This document shows, piece by piece, positions 45,072-54,009 of a DNA stretch of 64,000 nucleotides. A program made the translations under genes and the position numbers. The notes under the pieces are model-generated. The model made no database searches and was not told where the DNA came from. It worked only from the letters and a program-made list of their open reading frames with translations. The stretch covers positions 155,391-219,390 of the forward strand of contig NZ_JACHGN010000020.1 in assembly GCF_014202315.1 (NCBI RefSeq), given 5' to 3'. The stretch comes from Thermocatellispora tengchongensis (GTDB taxonomy: Bacteria > Actinomycetota > Actinomycetes > Streptosporangiales > Streptosporangiaceae). The first letter of the stretch is position 1. Each line of letters opens with the position of its first letter.

Positions 45072-47798
45072 ATGACGCCGTTACCCCGCCGACGCCTGTT
45101 ACAGCTCACGGCCCTCACCGCCGGCGCCACGCTGATCCCGATGCCGGAGCTGCGTGCCACCCCCGCCGACTACGGGTTCGGGCCCCCTCCTCCGTACGGC
45201 GCCCACCCGCGCGTCGTCACCGCTCCCGCAGACCTCGCCGCGCTCCGGCTGCGCGTGCAGGGCGGGATCGCCAGGATGAACCACGTCGAAGGGCTGCGGC
45301 CGGCCGCGCTCGCGCTCGCCGGCAACGCCGATCTGCGTAAGCTCCAGCAGACCGGTCAGCTCACCTCCGGCGAGCAGGAACGGCTCGCCAAGGCCGTCGC
45401 GGGGGCCGCCCTCACCGCGTGGCTGGACGACTCGGCCGAGATCGCCGCCACCGCCCGCGACGCGCTGCTCACCTGGGTCCGGGCCATCCCCGCCGAGACC
45501 TCGCCCGACTTCAGCCGTTCCAGCCACGCCGTGGGGCTCGCCTACGACTGGCTGCACCCCCGCCTGAACGAGGCCGAGCGCGCCGAGGCCCGCGACTGGC
45601 TGGTGCGCCGCGTCACGGCGTACGAGACCTACCTGGACGACAAGGCGTACGGCTTCAAGCCCGGCGCCGCCGCCGAGCGGTGGGACAACTGGGTGCCGCA
45701 CTACGTGGGCGCCTTCGGCACCACGGCCCTGGCCATCGAGGGGGAGCCGGGCTACCTGGATCGCTGGTACGCCAAGTCGGTCGCGAGCATGCACGACTTC
45801 CTGGACCACGGCATCGGGCCCGAGGGCGCGCCCCTGGAGCTCGTGCACTACTTCGCCTACGGCATGTGGCAGGGCGCGTACCTGATGAACGCGATGGCCC
45901 GGCGTGGCGACCCGGTCCTGGACCACCCGCACCTGCGCATGGTCCCGCGCTGGTGGAGCAGCGACCTGTTCCCGTGGGGGCGCGACTTCAACTCCCTCGC
46001 CGACACCAGGGACGTCTTCAACGGCGTGCCGGTCGTCTACCACCTGATGCGCCTGGCCTATCCCGGCGACCCGCTGATGCGCTGGGTCTACACCAACGTG
46101 ATGCTGGGCTGGCAGCAGGTCGCCGACAACCTCTCGGCCGTGCTGTGGGCCAGCGACCTGGACCAGGCCGACCTGGCCCGCTCGGCCGACCAGCTCGGGC
46201 TGAATCCGGGCCAGTTCTTCGCGCACAGCGGCCTGGCCTACCTGCGCTCCGGGTGGGGCGGCGACGATGTGTACTTCCAGTTCCAGAGCGACCCGGCCTG
46301 CGCCGGTCCCAGCCACGCCCACGCCGACCGCACGTCCTTCACCCTCGCCGGCGAGAGCCGGCTGTGGGTGATGGACGCCGGCGGCTTCTTCCCCCACGAC
46401 GTGGGGCACAACCTGGTCTTCGTCGACGGCAAGGCCCAGGGGTACTTCCCGCAGCGCGGCAAGATCCTCACATACGAGGACGAGGGCTGGGCGAGCGGCA
46501 TCATGGGCGACGCCAAGGACGCCTACGACTACCGCACCGAGTTCGAGCACCGGATCACCGACTTCACCGGCTGGGCCAAGGTGAACGGCCTGTGGTCCTA
46601 CCCCTACAACCCGGTGCTGCGGGCCTACCGCAGCGGCGTGCTGGTCCGCGGGCGGCATCCGTACGTGGTGATCTGCGACGACATCAGGAAGGACGACCAG
46701 GCCCACGAGTACTCCTGGGAGGCGCTGGTGCCGCTCGGCACCCTGGTCGTGCCGCGGGACGGACGCAGCGTGCTGCTGCGGCCGGTGGACGTGGGCAGCG
46801 CCCTGCGCTCGCCGCTCCAGGGCGCTCAGCCGCTGCGGGTGCCCTTCACCGTCGGCGCGCGGGGGAGGTACCGGGTCTGGCTGCTGGCCGGGCACGCCTA
46901 CGACGGCGTGTGGCGGTGGGGATCGACCCTCGCGCTCGACGGCGGGGCCGCGGTGCCGGTCAGCGTGGCCTCCGAGTACGACTACGGCGACTGCGCCCAG
47001 CCGCACTGGCTGCCCGCGATGCACCCGGGCGGCGCGGTGGACCTGGCCGCCGGCGAGCACGTCGCCACGATCACCGCCACCGGCGTCAACGTCTACCACG
47101 CTCTGCTGGTCGCCCCGGAGGGCCACGACCCGGCGGGGCCGTACGAGACCGCGCCTCCCGCCGGGAGCGTCACCGTGCGGCTCGGCGAGGTCGCGGCACC
47201 GGCCGGCTGGACGCGCCTCGCCCCCGACACCGCCCACCCCGCCTGCCTGGTCACGGTGCTCAACCCGGCCGCGGCGCGGATCACGGCCGAGATGTTCGAA
47301 CGGCGGCGCACCGACACCGGGGAGTACTGGGGCAGGACCATCAAGCTGCGCGCCCGGGTCACCGCCGACGAGCCCAGGTTCCGGGTCCTGCTGTACCCGC
47401 ACCGCAACGGCGATCCCCTGCCCGCCATCGTCTCCGACGCCCAGCGGGCGAGCGTGACCTGGCCGGGCGGGGTGACCGACGCCTGGCACCTCGGGCCGGG
47501 GCCCGCCTTCCCCGCGGTCAACGGCGCGGCCGTGCGGGTGCGGCGCGGATCGCGCACGTTCACCCTGGACGTCACCTACGCCGGTCTGCGCCGCCTGACC
47601 CGCCGGCACGTGACGGACCGGCCGCTGGCGGGGAGGCTGTGCGACCTGCTCGACCGGGCCGAGCACGAGGACCGCCGGGGGCGGATCGCGGCGCGGAACG
47701 CCGCGCTGGAGTCCTACGTCACCCGGCTGGCCGCGGCGAAGGTGCCCGCGGCCCACCGCGACATGCTCACCAACCAGGCGAAGGAGCTGGCCCGATGA
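45072..47798 (+). CDS. Tat-exported heparinase II/III-like polysaccharide lyase
   Basis: 908 residues; ATG with GGAGG six bases upstream. The N-terminus has a Tat-like signal (PRRRLLQLTALTAGATLIP). Residues ~50-380 form an (alpha/alpha) toroid (SHAVGLAYDWLHPRLNEAER, WDNWVPHYVGAFG), and the heparinase II/III beta domain begins near GPSHAHADRTSFTLAG, whose His-x-His-x-Asp is the family hallmark. An extra C-terminal domain extends it beyond ordinary members. Such enzymes cleave uronate-containing polysaccharides (heparin, alginate, pectic or fucoidan-linked chains). Codons 4 and 10 are TTA, notable in this GC content. It leads an operon with GH29, an importer and an SGNH protein. Confidence 0.82.
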   Translation: MTPLPRRRLLQLTALTAGATLIPMPELRATPADYGFGPPPPYGAHPRVVTAPADLAALRLRVQGGIARMNHVEGLRPAALALAGNADLRKLQQTGQLTSGEQERLAKAVAGAALTAWLDDSAEIAATARDALLTWVRAIPAETSPDFSRSSHAVGLAYDWLHPRLNEAERAEARDWLVRRVTAYETYLDDKAYGFKPGAAAERWDNWVPHYVGAFGTTALAIEGEPGYLDRWYAKSVASMHDFLDHGIGPEGAPLELVHYFAYGMWQGAYLMNAMARRGDPVLDHPHLRMVPRWWSSDLFPWGRDFNSLADTRDVFNGVPVVYHLMRLAYPGDPLMRWVYTNVMLGWQQVADNLSAVLWASDLDQADLARSADQLGLNPGQFFAHSGLAYLRSGWGGDDVYFQFQSDPACAGPSHAHADRTSFTLAGESRLWVMDAGGFFPHDVGHNLVFVDGKAQGYFPQRGKILTYEDEGWASGIMGDAKDAYDYRTEFEHRITDFTGWAKVNGLWSYPYNPVLRAYRSGVLVRGRHPYVVICDDIRKDDQAHEYSWEALVPLGTLVVPRDGRSVLLRPVDVGSALRSPLQGAQPLRVPFTVGARGRYRVWLLAGHAYDGVWRWGSTLALDGGAAVPVSVASEYDYGDCAQPHWLPAMHPGGAVDLAAGEHVATITATGVNVYHALLVAPEGHDPAGPYETAPPAGSVTVRLGEVAAPAGWTRLAPDTAHPACLVTVLNPAAARITAEMFERRRTDTGEYWGRTIKLRARVTADEPRFRVLLYPHRNGDPLPAIVSDAQRASVTWPGGVTDAWHLGPGPAFPAVNGAAVRVRRGSRTFTLDVTYAGLRRLTRRHVTDRPLAGRLCDLLDRAEHEDRRGRIAARNAALESYVTRLAAAKVPAAHRDMLTNQAKELAR

Positions 47799-49039
47799 CC
47801 CGGCTGGAGGAGTTCCGCGAGCAGAGGTTCGGCATGTTCGTCCACTGGGGCCTGTACGCCCTGCCGGCCAGGCATGAGTGGGTGAAGAACCGCGAGCGGC
47901 TCACCGACGAGCAGTACCAGGTCTACCTGGAGCACTTCGACCCGGACCTGTTCGACCCCGAGGCGTGGGCCGAGGCGGCGGCCGGGGCCGGGATGCGGTA
48001 CCTGGTCCTGACCACCAAGCACCACGACGGCTTCTGCTTGTGGGACTCCGGCCTCACCGACTACAGCGTGGCGGGCACGCCCTACGGCCGGGACCTCGTG
48101 GGCCCGATCGCCGCCGCCTTCCGCGCGGCCGGGCTGGGCGTGGGCTTCTACCACTCCCTGATCGACTGGCACCACCCGCATTTCCCGCTGGACGAGCTGC
48201 ACCCTTCGTACGGCCGCGACACCGGCGGCGACCGCGACATCGGCATCTACCGCAAGTACCTGCACGGGCAGGTGGAGGAGCTGCTCACCCGCTACGCGCC
48301 CGTGGACACGATGTGGTTCGACTTCTCCTACCCCACCAGGTTCCCCGGCGGCAAGGGGCGCGAGGACTGGGGCTCGGAGGAGCTCGTCGAGCTGGTCCGC
48401 AGGCTCTCCCCGGACACGCTGATCAACGACAGGCTGGACGTGCCCGGCGACTTCGTCACCCCCGAGCAGTACCAGCCCGCGGGCCCGGTCACCGTCGGCG
48501 GACGCCCGGTGGTCTGGGAGGCGTGCCAGACGCTCAACGGGAGCTGGGGCTACGACCGCGACAACCACGACGTCAAGTCGGTGGACCTGCTGGTGCGCAT
48601 GCTCGTCGACACCGTCGCCAAGGACGGCAACCTGCTGCTCAACGTCGGCCCCAACGGGCGGGGCGAGCTCGACCCGGGGGCGCTGGAGACCCTGCGCGGG
48701 ATCGGCGCGTGGATGCGCCTGCACGGGAGGTCCATCTACGGCGCCGGGCCGAGCGAGCACACGCCGCCGCCCGACTGCCGCTACACCCGGCGCGGCGACC
48801 GCCTGTACGTCCACATCTTCGCCTGGCCATTCGACCACCTGCACCTGCCGGGGCTGGCCGGCCGGGTGCGATACGCCCAGTTCCTGCACGACGCCTCCGA
48901 GGTGCCCCGGCTGGAGCCGAGCGACCGGGTGCCGCCCGGCACGCTCACCCTCAAGGTCCCCGTCCGGCGCCCCGCCGTCGCCGTGCCCGTCATCGAGCTC
49001 TTCCTCGACCAGGAGAAACCCGACCAGGAGAAATCCTGA
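47795..49039 (+). CDS. GH29 alpha-L-fucosidase, second copy
   Basis: 414 residues, start overlapping the lyase stop (ATGA). Motifs HWGLYALPARHEW (His17-Trp18-Gly19), TKHHDGF, nucleophile TMWFDF (Asp176), EACQTLNGSWGYDRDN and LLNVGPNGRG are all canonical. It is a clear paralogue of the 25131 enzyme with similar length and C-terminal region (HLHLPGLAGRVRYAQFLHDAS), but retains HWG. No signal peptide, so it handles imported fucosides. Its last ten residues (DQEKPDQEKS) are encoded by a 15-bp tandem repeat that continues into the spacer. Confidence 0.9.
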   Translation: MTRLEEFREQRFGMFVHWGLYALPARHEWVKNRERLTDEQYQVYLEHFDPDLFDPEAWAEAAAGAGMRYLVLTTKHHDGFCLWDSGLTDYSVAGTPYGRDLVGPIAAAFRAAGLGVGFYHSLIDWHHPHFPLDELHPSYGRDTGGDRDIGIYRKYLHGQVEELLTRYAPVDTMWFDFSYPTRFPGGKGREDWGSEELVELVRRLSPDTLINDRLDVPGDFVTPEQYQPAGPVTVGGRPVVWEACQTLNGSWGYDRDNHDVKSVDLLVRMLVDTVAKDGNLLLNVGPNGRGELDPGALETLRGIGAWMRLHGRSIYGAGPSEHTPPPDCRYTRRGDRLYVHIFAWPFDHLHLPGLAGRVRYAQFLHDASEVPRLEPSDRVPPGTLTLKVPVRRPAVAVPVIELFLDQEKPDQEKS

Positions 49040-49081
49040 CCAGGAGAAATCCGACCAGGAGACAGCCGAGTAGGAGAACCC
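49007..49081 (+). repeat. Five ~15-bp tandem repeats carrying ribosome-site sequence
   Basis: Units of GACCAGGAGAAATCC type, five in a row, the last diverged (GAGTAGGAGAACCC) and touching the next ATG at 49082. The first two and part of the third encode the fucosidase tail and its TGA. Each unit contains AGGAGA, so several Shine-Dalgarno-like sites lie in series before the binding-protein gene. Confidence 0.85.
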
Positions 49082-50485
49082 ATGGACGCCTTTCCCTCAC
49101 GCCGTGCCGTGCTCGCCGGCCTGGGCGCCCTCGGGGCGCTGGCCGCCTGCGGCGACGGCGGCCGTACGCCGCTGACCGCCGAGGGCCGCTCGGGCGGCGG
49201 CGAGCCCGGCGGAGCCCTGTTCCCCTTCGCCGAGGCCGAGAAGCTCAACGCGAGCCTCACCTGGCCGGCCTCCATCGGCGAGCCCGCCTCGAAGGTGACG
49301 ATCACCGTGGCGTCGCACTGGGAGGCCGCCTTCCTGCCCCGCCAGGAGCAGTTCGACCTGTTCTTCATGCGCCGCCACCCCACGATCGAGGTGCGCAGGG
49401 AGGTCACGCCGTTCGCCCAGTTCCTGCAGAAGTACCTGGCCCAGGCGGCGGGCGGCAGCCTGCCGGACATCATGTACAGCCACTACTCGTGGGTCTCCGC
49501 CTTCGTCAAGCAGGGCGTGTTCCTGCCACTGGACGACTACGCGGCCAGGCAGGCCGGCTTCGCCAGGGAGGACTTCACCGCCCCCTCGCTCGGCTACTTC
49601 GAGCGCGACGGCAAGTTGTACGGCCTGCCCTACGACTGCGGCCCCAAGATGCTCTTCTACAACAAGGACCTGTTCGACGCGGCCGGGATGGCGTACCCCA
49701 CCCCGTCCTGGACGGTGGAGCAGATGCTGGCCGCGGCCGCGGAGCTCACACGCGGCAAGGGAGGGGGCAGGGTGTTCGGCATGGCCGGGCTGCCCGCGCC
49801 GGTGGCCGACCTCACCCCGACCTATCTCCTCGCGTACGGCGGGCGCTACCTGGACGCCACCGAGACCGCGTGCCTGATCGACCAGCCCGGCGCGGTGAAC
49901 GCGCTGCGGCCCTGGTTCGACCTGCTGCACCGGTACCAGGCGGTGCCGAGCGCCGCGGACGCCGAGGCCATGAAGGCCGAGCCGTTCGGCATCGGGCGGG
50001 CGGCCATGGGCGTGCACGGGTCGTGGACCGCGCCCAGCCTGGCGGCCACCGCGAAGTTCCGCTGGGCGATGACCGACATGCCGTCGGGGCCGGAGGGCCG
50101 GTTCACCTCGGCGGTCGGCAGCGGCTTCGCCATCACCGCGGGCAGCGGGGCCAGGGACGCCGCCTGGATCTACCTCAACGAGCTCACCTCGTCCGCGGGG
50201 CAGATCTTCATGTGGGGCAGCACCGGCAGGGGCAGCCCGTCGCGTACGTCGGCGTGGCCGTCCTACCTGCGGTCCGATCTCGCGCCCGAGGGCGCCGGCC
50301 TGCTGGAGAAGGCGCTCACCGGCTACGCCACCAACGACGGCGTGATCCGGCAGCCGGCGGGCCCGAAGGTGGTCAGCGCCGCGACGCCCACGTGGGACCG
50401 CATCGCCTCGGGCAGGATCGGCCTGCCCGAGGGCCTGCGCAAGATCCGCGCCGATGTCACCCCGGTCCTCGCGGAGAACCGTTGA
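49082..50485 (+). CDS. Sugar ABC importer 3, binding lipoprotein
   Basis: 467 residues. SRRAVLAGLGALGALAAC gives both a twin-arginine-like start and a lipobox (Cys ~23), so it is probably Tat-exported and lipidated. Body motifs VTITVASHWEAAFLPRQEQF, GGSLPDIMYSHYSWV and MLFYNKDLFDAAGM are those of family 1 solute-binding proteins, with a length at the upper end. Its place after lyase and GH29 suggests an unsaturated-uronate or fucose-containing oligosaccharide. Permeases follow, no ATPase. Confidence 0.9.
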   Translation: MDAFPSRRAVLAGLGALGALAACGDGGRTPLTAEGRSGGGEPGGALFPFAEAEKLNASLTWPASIGEPASKVTITVASHWEAAFLPRQEQFDLFFMRRHPTIEVRREVTPFAQFLQKYLAQAAGGSLPDIMYSHYSWVSAFVKQGVFLPLDDYAARQAGFAREDFTAPSLGYFERDGKLYGLPYDCGPKMLFYNKDLFDAAGMAYPTPSWTVEQMLAAAAELTRGKGGGRVFGMAGLPAPVADLTPTYLLAYGGRYLDATETACLIDQPGAVNALRPWFDLLHRYQAVPSAADAEAMKAEPFGIGRAAMGVHGSWTAPSLAATAKFRWAMTDMPSGPEGRFTSAVGSGFAITAGSGARDAAWIYLNELTSSAGQIFMWGSTGRGSPSRTSAWPSYLRSDLAPEGAGLLEKALTGYATNDGVIRQPAGPKVVSAATPTWDRIASGRIGLPEGLRKIRADVTPVLAENR

Positions 50486-51399
50486 GCGCGCTCGCCGGAG
50501 CGGCACGGCGGCGGCGTCCGGGGCCGCTCGCGCGCAGGGAGGCGAGGAGCTTCTACCTCTTCGTCTCCCCCTGGGTGGTGGGGTTCGTGCTGTTCGGCGG
50601 CGGCCCGATCGCCGCCTCCGCGGTGATCAGCCTCACCGACTGGTCCCTGCTGTCCAGCCCGTCGTTCGTGGGGCTGGACAACTACGTCAAGCTGGTGGAG
50701 GACCCGGTCTTCTACACGGCATTGGGGAACACGCTCTACTTCGCCGCCGCCTCGGTGGGACTCGGCGTGGTCTCCACGCTGGCGCTGGCGCTGCTGCTCA
50801 ACCTGCCGCTGCGGGGCATCGCGGTCTTCCGCACGATCTTCTACCTGCCCTCGGTGGTGTCGGGGATCGCCACCGCGCTGCTGTGGGTCAACATCCTCCA
50901 TCCCGACTTCGGTATGATCAACTACCTGCTCGGGCTCGCCGGCGTCCAGGGGCCGGGCTGGCTCACCTCCGAGGAGTGGGCCATCCCCGCGCTGGTCCTG
51001 ATGAGCGTGTGGGGCGCGGGCAACACGATCGTGATCTATCTGGCCGGGCTGCAGGGCATCCCGCGGTCGCTGTACGAGGCGGCGATGATCGACGGAGCCG
51101 GATGGTGGCGGCGGCTGTGGCACATCACCGTGCCGATGCTGTCGCCGGTGGTGTTCTTCAACGTGGTGACCGGCTTCATCGCCAGCCTCCAGGCGTACGT
51201 GCTGGTGCTGGTGATGACCGAGGGCGGACCGGCCAACGCCACGCTGCTGCTCGGCCTGTACGTCTACCGGCAGGCGTTCGAGTACTTCGACATGGGCTAC
51301 GCCGCCGCGCTGTCGTGGGCGCTGTTCGCCATCATCATCGCCGTCACCCTGGTGCAGTTCCGGCTGGCCCGGCGCTGGGTCCACTACGAGGTCGCCTGA
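50482..51399 (+). CDS. Sugar ABC importer 3, permease 1
   Basis: 305 residues from a TTG that overlaps the binding-protein stop by four bases and has GCGGAG upstream. Six spans (FYLFVSPWVVGFVLFGGGPI onward) and the loop YEAAMIDGAGWWRRLWHITV mark the MalF-type subunit. The rare TTG start and overlap suggest coupled translation. Confidence 0.88.
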   Translation: MSALAGAARRRRPGPLARREARSFYLFVSPWVVGFVLFGGGPIAASAVISLTDWSLLSSPSFVGLDNYVKLVEDPVFYTALGNTLYFAAASVGLGVVSTLALALLLNLPLRGIAVFRTIFYLPSVVSGIATALLWVNILHPDFGMINYLLGLAGVQGPGWLTSEEWAIPALVLMSVWGAGNTIVIYLAGLQGIPRSLYEAAMIDGAGWWRRLWHITVPMLSPVVFFNVVTGFIASLQAYVLVLVMTEGGPANATLLLGLYVYRQAFEYFDMGYAAALSWALFAIIIAVTLVQFRLARRWVHYEVA

Positions 51400-51412
51400 T
51401 GGAGGTCGCCTG

Positions 51413-52291
51413 ATGGTCGCGGAGATCTCCCCGGCGGTCGCGGGCGTCGCGCGGGAGCGCCGCAGGCCGCGCGACCTGTCGCGGCTGCCCGCGTACGCGC
51501 TGCTGTGCGCCGGCGCGGCGATGTACCTGCTGCCGTTCCTGTGGATGGTGACGACCGCGCTGAAGACGGCGGACGAGGTGCTGGCGTTCCCGCCGGACTT
51601 CCTGCCCTCGTCCTTCGCCTGGCACAACTTCCCCGAGGCGTGGACCCAGTTGCCCTTCACCCGGTTCCTGCTCAACACCGTGCTGGTCACGGTGCTCGCG
51701 GTGGCCGGCACGCTGGTGTCGAGCATCGTGCCCGCCTACGCCTTCGCCCGGCTTCCGGCGCGGGGCCGCCCGGTGCTGTTCGCCGCCATGATCGGCACCA
51801 TGATGATCCCCGCGGAGATCACCCTGGTGCCGCAGTTCCTGCTGTTCAAGGAGCTGGGCATGGTCAACACGTACTGGCCGCTGATCCTGCCCGCCTGGTT
51901 CGGCTACGCCTACTACATCTTCCTGTTCCGCCAGTTCTTCCGCACGATCCCGCAGGAGCTCGTGGACGCCGCCCGCATCGACGGCGCCTCGCACGCGCGG
52001 ATCCTGTGGTCGGTCATGCTGCCGCTGGCCAAGCCGGCCATCGCCGCGGTGACGGTGTTCTCGGTGATCGGCAACTGGAACAACCTGCTCGGCCCCCTGA
52101 TCTACCTGCGCGACCAGGACGCGTACACGCTGGCCCTCGGGCTCAGCCTGTTCCAGGGCGAGCACGCCACCGCCTACCACCACATGATGGCCGTCTCCAC
52201 CCTGACGGTCATGCCGATCGTGGTGCTGTTCTTCCTGGCCCAGAAGGCGTTCGTGCGCGGCATCACGCTCACCGGACTGGGCGGGCGCTAG
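51413..52291 (+). CDS. Sugar ABC importer 3, permease 2
   Basis: 292 residues, ATG behind GGAGGTCGCCTG. The 13-bp spacer is a near-perfect duplication of the end of permease 1 (GAGGTCGCCTGATGG occurs twice), so the ribosome site was created by repeat. Six spans and the loop VDAARIDGASHARILWSVML identify a MalG-type partner. Confidence 0.9.
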   Translation: MVAEISPAVAGVARERRRPRDLSRLPAYALLCAGAAMYLLPFLWMVTTALKTADEVLAFPPDFLPSSFAWHNFPEAWTQLPFTRFLLNTVLVTVLAVAGTLVSSIVPAYAFARLPARGRPVLFAAMIGTMMIPAEITLVPQFLLFKELGMVNTYWPLILPAWFGYAYYIFLFRQFFRTIPQELVDAARIDGASHARILWSVMLPLAKPAIAAVTVFSVIGNWNNLLGPLIYLRDQDAYTLALGLSLFQGEHATAYHHMMAVSTLTVMPIVVLFFLAQKAFVRGITLTGLGGR

Positions 52292-52312
52292 GGATACCGA
52301 GGAGGTCTGATC

Positions 52313-53929
52313 ATGCTCGATCGTCGCCGGTTGCTGCTGGCCGGGCTGGGCGCGGCCGGCGCGCTGGCCGTGCCGGCGCTCGGTGCGGGCCGCGCCGCCG
52401 CCGCGTCGCTCCCGTACCGGTTCGCGTCCACCCGGCTGCGGGTGCCGGACCGGCAGACGTGGATGCGGGAGGCCGGATCGCTCGCCGTGCTGTGGCGCCT
52501 GTCGGCCGGCTCGCCGCCGTACACGGTGTACAACCCGCGGGTGCTGGTGCCCGGCTTCTACTGCTTCAACGCGGGCGGCGACGGCCCCACCGAGCGGCTG
52601 AACGCCGGCGAGTTCCGGGTCGCGTACGCCCTGGAGGTCAACGGCGTGCGGCACCGGGCGACGTTCCGGGGCTCGCCGTGGACGACCCGGGGCGGCACCG
52701 GCGCCCAGCGCGGCCTGGCGACCCCGTTCGACTGGGGCGTGTGGAGCGACGTGCTGCCGATCCAGATCCCGGCCAACTCGCAGATCTTCCACTGCACCGC
52801 GGTCGCGGTGAGCGACGCCGCGACGCGGTTCCCGGCCTCGCTGCGGGTCGCGGCGCCGATCGGCGACCGCGCCCGCACGGCCCCGGACGCCGCGGCCCTG
52901 GAGCCCCTGCTGTCCGGCTCGGCCCCGATCACCAGCGCCGGCGCCGCCCCGTACGCGGCGTACGCACCGATGTTCATGATCGCGCAGGACGCCTCGGCGA
53001 ACCCCGTGGTGCTCATCATCGGCGACAGCCGCAGCTACTTCGACGACCTGCTGCTGGAGAACGACGAGCCCCGCGCGCCGCTCGCGGCGCCGGAACGCGG
53101 CCTGGACAGCACGACCGGAGGACGCGTCGCGACCGGCCACATCGGCATCCCGGGCTCGTCACCGGCCAAGACGAACCTGGCGCCGGGGCTGACGCATCGC
53201 ACGGCGCCGCTGGTGGCGCTGCGCGACTACTACGGAGAGTTCCCCTTCACCCACATCCTGGACCAGCACGGCAACAACGGCGACATGGACTGGGCGTCGA
53301 TGGCGGCGCACGCGCGCACGCTGCGGCAGACGCTCCCCGGGACGACGTACGTCAAGGTCACCATCCCGCCCCGGGTACGCGACACCACCGACGCCTACCG
53401 CACGCTGTCCGGCCAGTCGCCCCGGCCGGAGGACGCCTACCCCGCCGGGGCGCGGGCGGCGCTCAACAACGACATCCTGAGCAACCGCGACGGCCTGTTC
53501 GACGTGGTCTTCGACGCCGGCCGGTACGGCCGCGCCGGCGACGCCACCGACGCCGAACGCTCGCGCTTCCCGGCCTTCCCCGATCTGGCCGGAGCGCTCA
53601 CCCGCCCCTGGGACGGCGTGGCCACCACGATCCACCTCGACTTCGCCCCGAGGTACGGGGACCGGCTCAACTTCGACCCCGCCGACCCCGTGGCCGGCGG
53701 CATCGTGCGCAGGGTCACGCCGGGCGCCGTCGCGGGGGAGTGGACGGTCCTGCTCCAGCACGGCTTCGTCTCCCGGGGCGCCCGCCCGGCCGGGGCGTCG
53801 TTCGCGTGCGTGCCCACCGGTGACGGCACCCACGAGAGCCCGCGCATGCACATGATCGAGGCCGCCGCCTACCACGACATGAAGCGCCGGGGCGTCTTCG
53901 GCCCGATCGTCGCCACTAATTCGTATTAG
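52313..53929 (+). CDS. Tat-exported SGNH/GDSL-like esterase
   Basis: 538 residues. A Tat-type signal (DRRRLLLAGLGAAGALAVPA) is followed by an N-terminal beta-rich domain (~35-225) and an SGNH-like half: block I VVLIIGDSRSYFDD supplies the Ser, and DQHGNNGDMDW resembles block III with its Asn. A C-terminal His cannot be fixed with certainty (HLDFAPRYGDRLN or VLLQHGFVSR). Such proteins deacylate sugars or polysaccharides. It closes the lyase-fucosidase-importer operon, 21 bp after permease 2, and would remove acyl groups outside the cell. Exact family not recognised. Confidence 0.7.
   Translation: MLDRRRLLLAGLGAAGALAVPALGAGRAAAASLPYRFASTRLRVPDRQTWMREAGSLAVLWRLSAGSPPYTVYNPRVLVPGFYCFNAGGDGPTERLNAGEFRVAYALEVNGVRHRATFRGSPWTTRGGTGAQRGLATPFDWGVWSDVLPIQIPANSQIFHCTAVAVSDAATRFPASLRVAAPIGDRARTAPDAAALEPLLSGSAPITSAGAAPYAAYAPMFMIAQDASANPVVLIIGDSRSYFDDLLLENDEPRAPLAAPERGLDSTTGGRVATGHIGIPGSSPAKTNLAPGLTHRTAPLVALRDYYGEFPFTHILDQHGNNGDMDWASMAAHARTLRQTLPGTTYVKVTIPPRVRDTTDAYRTLSGQSPRPEDAYPAGARAALNNDILSNRDGLFDVVFDAGRYGRAGDATDAERSRFPAFPDLAGALTRPWDGVATTIHLDFAPRYGDRLNFDPADPVAGGIVRRVTPGAVAGEWTVLLQHGFVSRGARPAGASFACVPTGDGTHESPRMHMIEAAAYHDMKRRGVFGPIVATNSY
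53916..53929. promoter_or_regulatory. Dyad CTAAT-TCGT-ATTAG before the LacI gene
   Basis: Perfect five-base arms with a four-base centre, overlapping the SGNH gene's stop codon and 80 bp upstream of the LacI start. A TAATCAG-like sequence follows near 53960. Possibly an autoregulatory site, related to 44952. Confidence 0.4.
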
Positions 53930-54009
53930 CGTATTGACCGCGGAGGCCGCTGCGGGGTTTCGTAATCAGCGCGACTCACCCCCGCAACACCCCCGGAGCG
54001 CGATACGAC

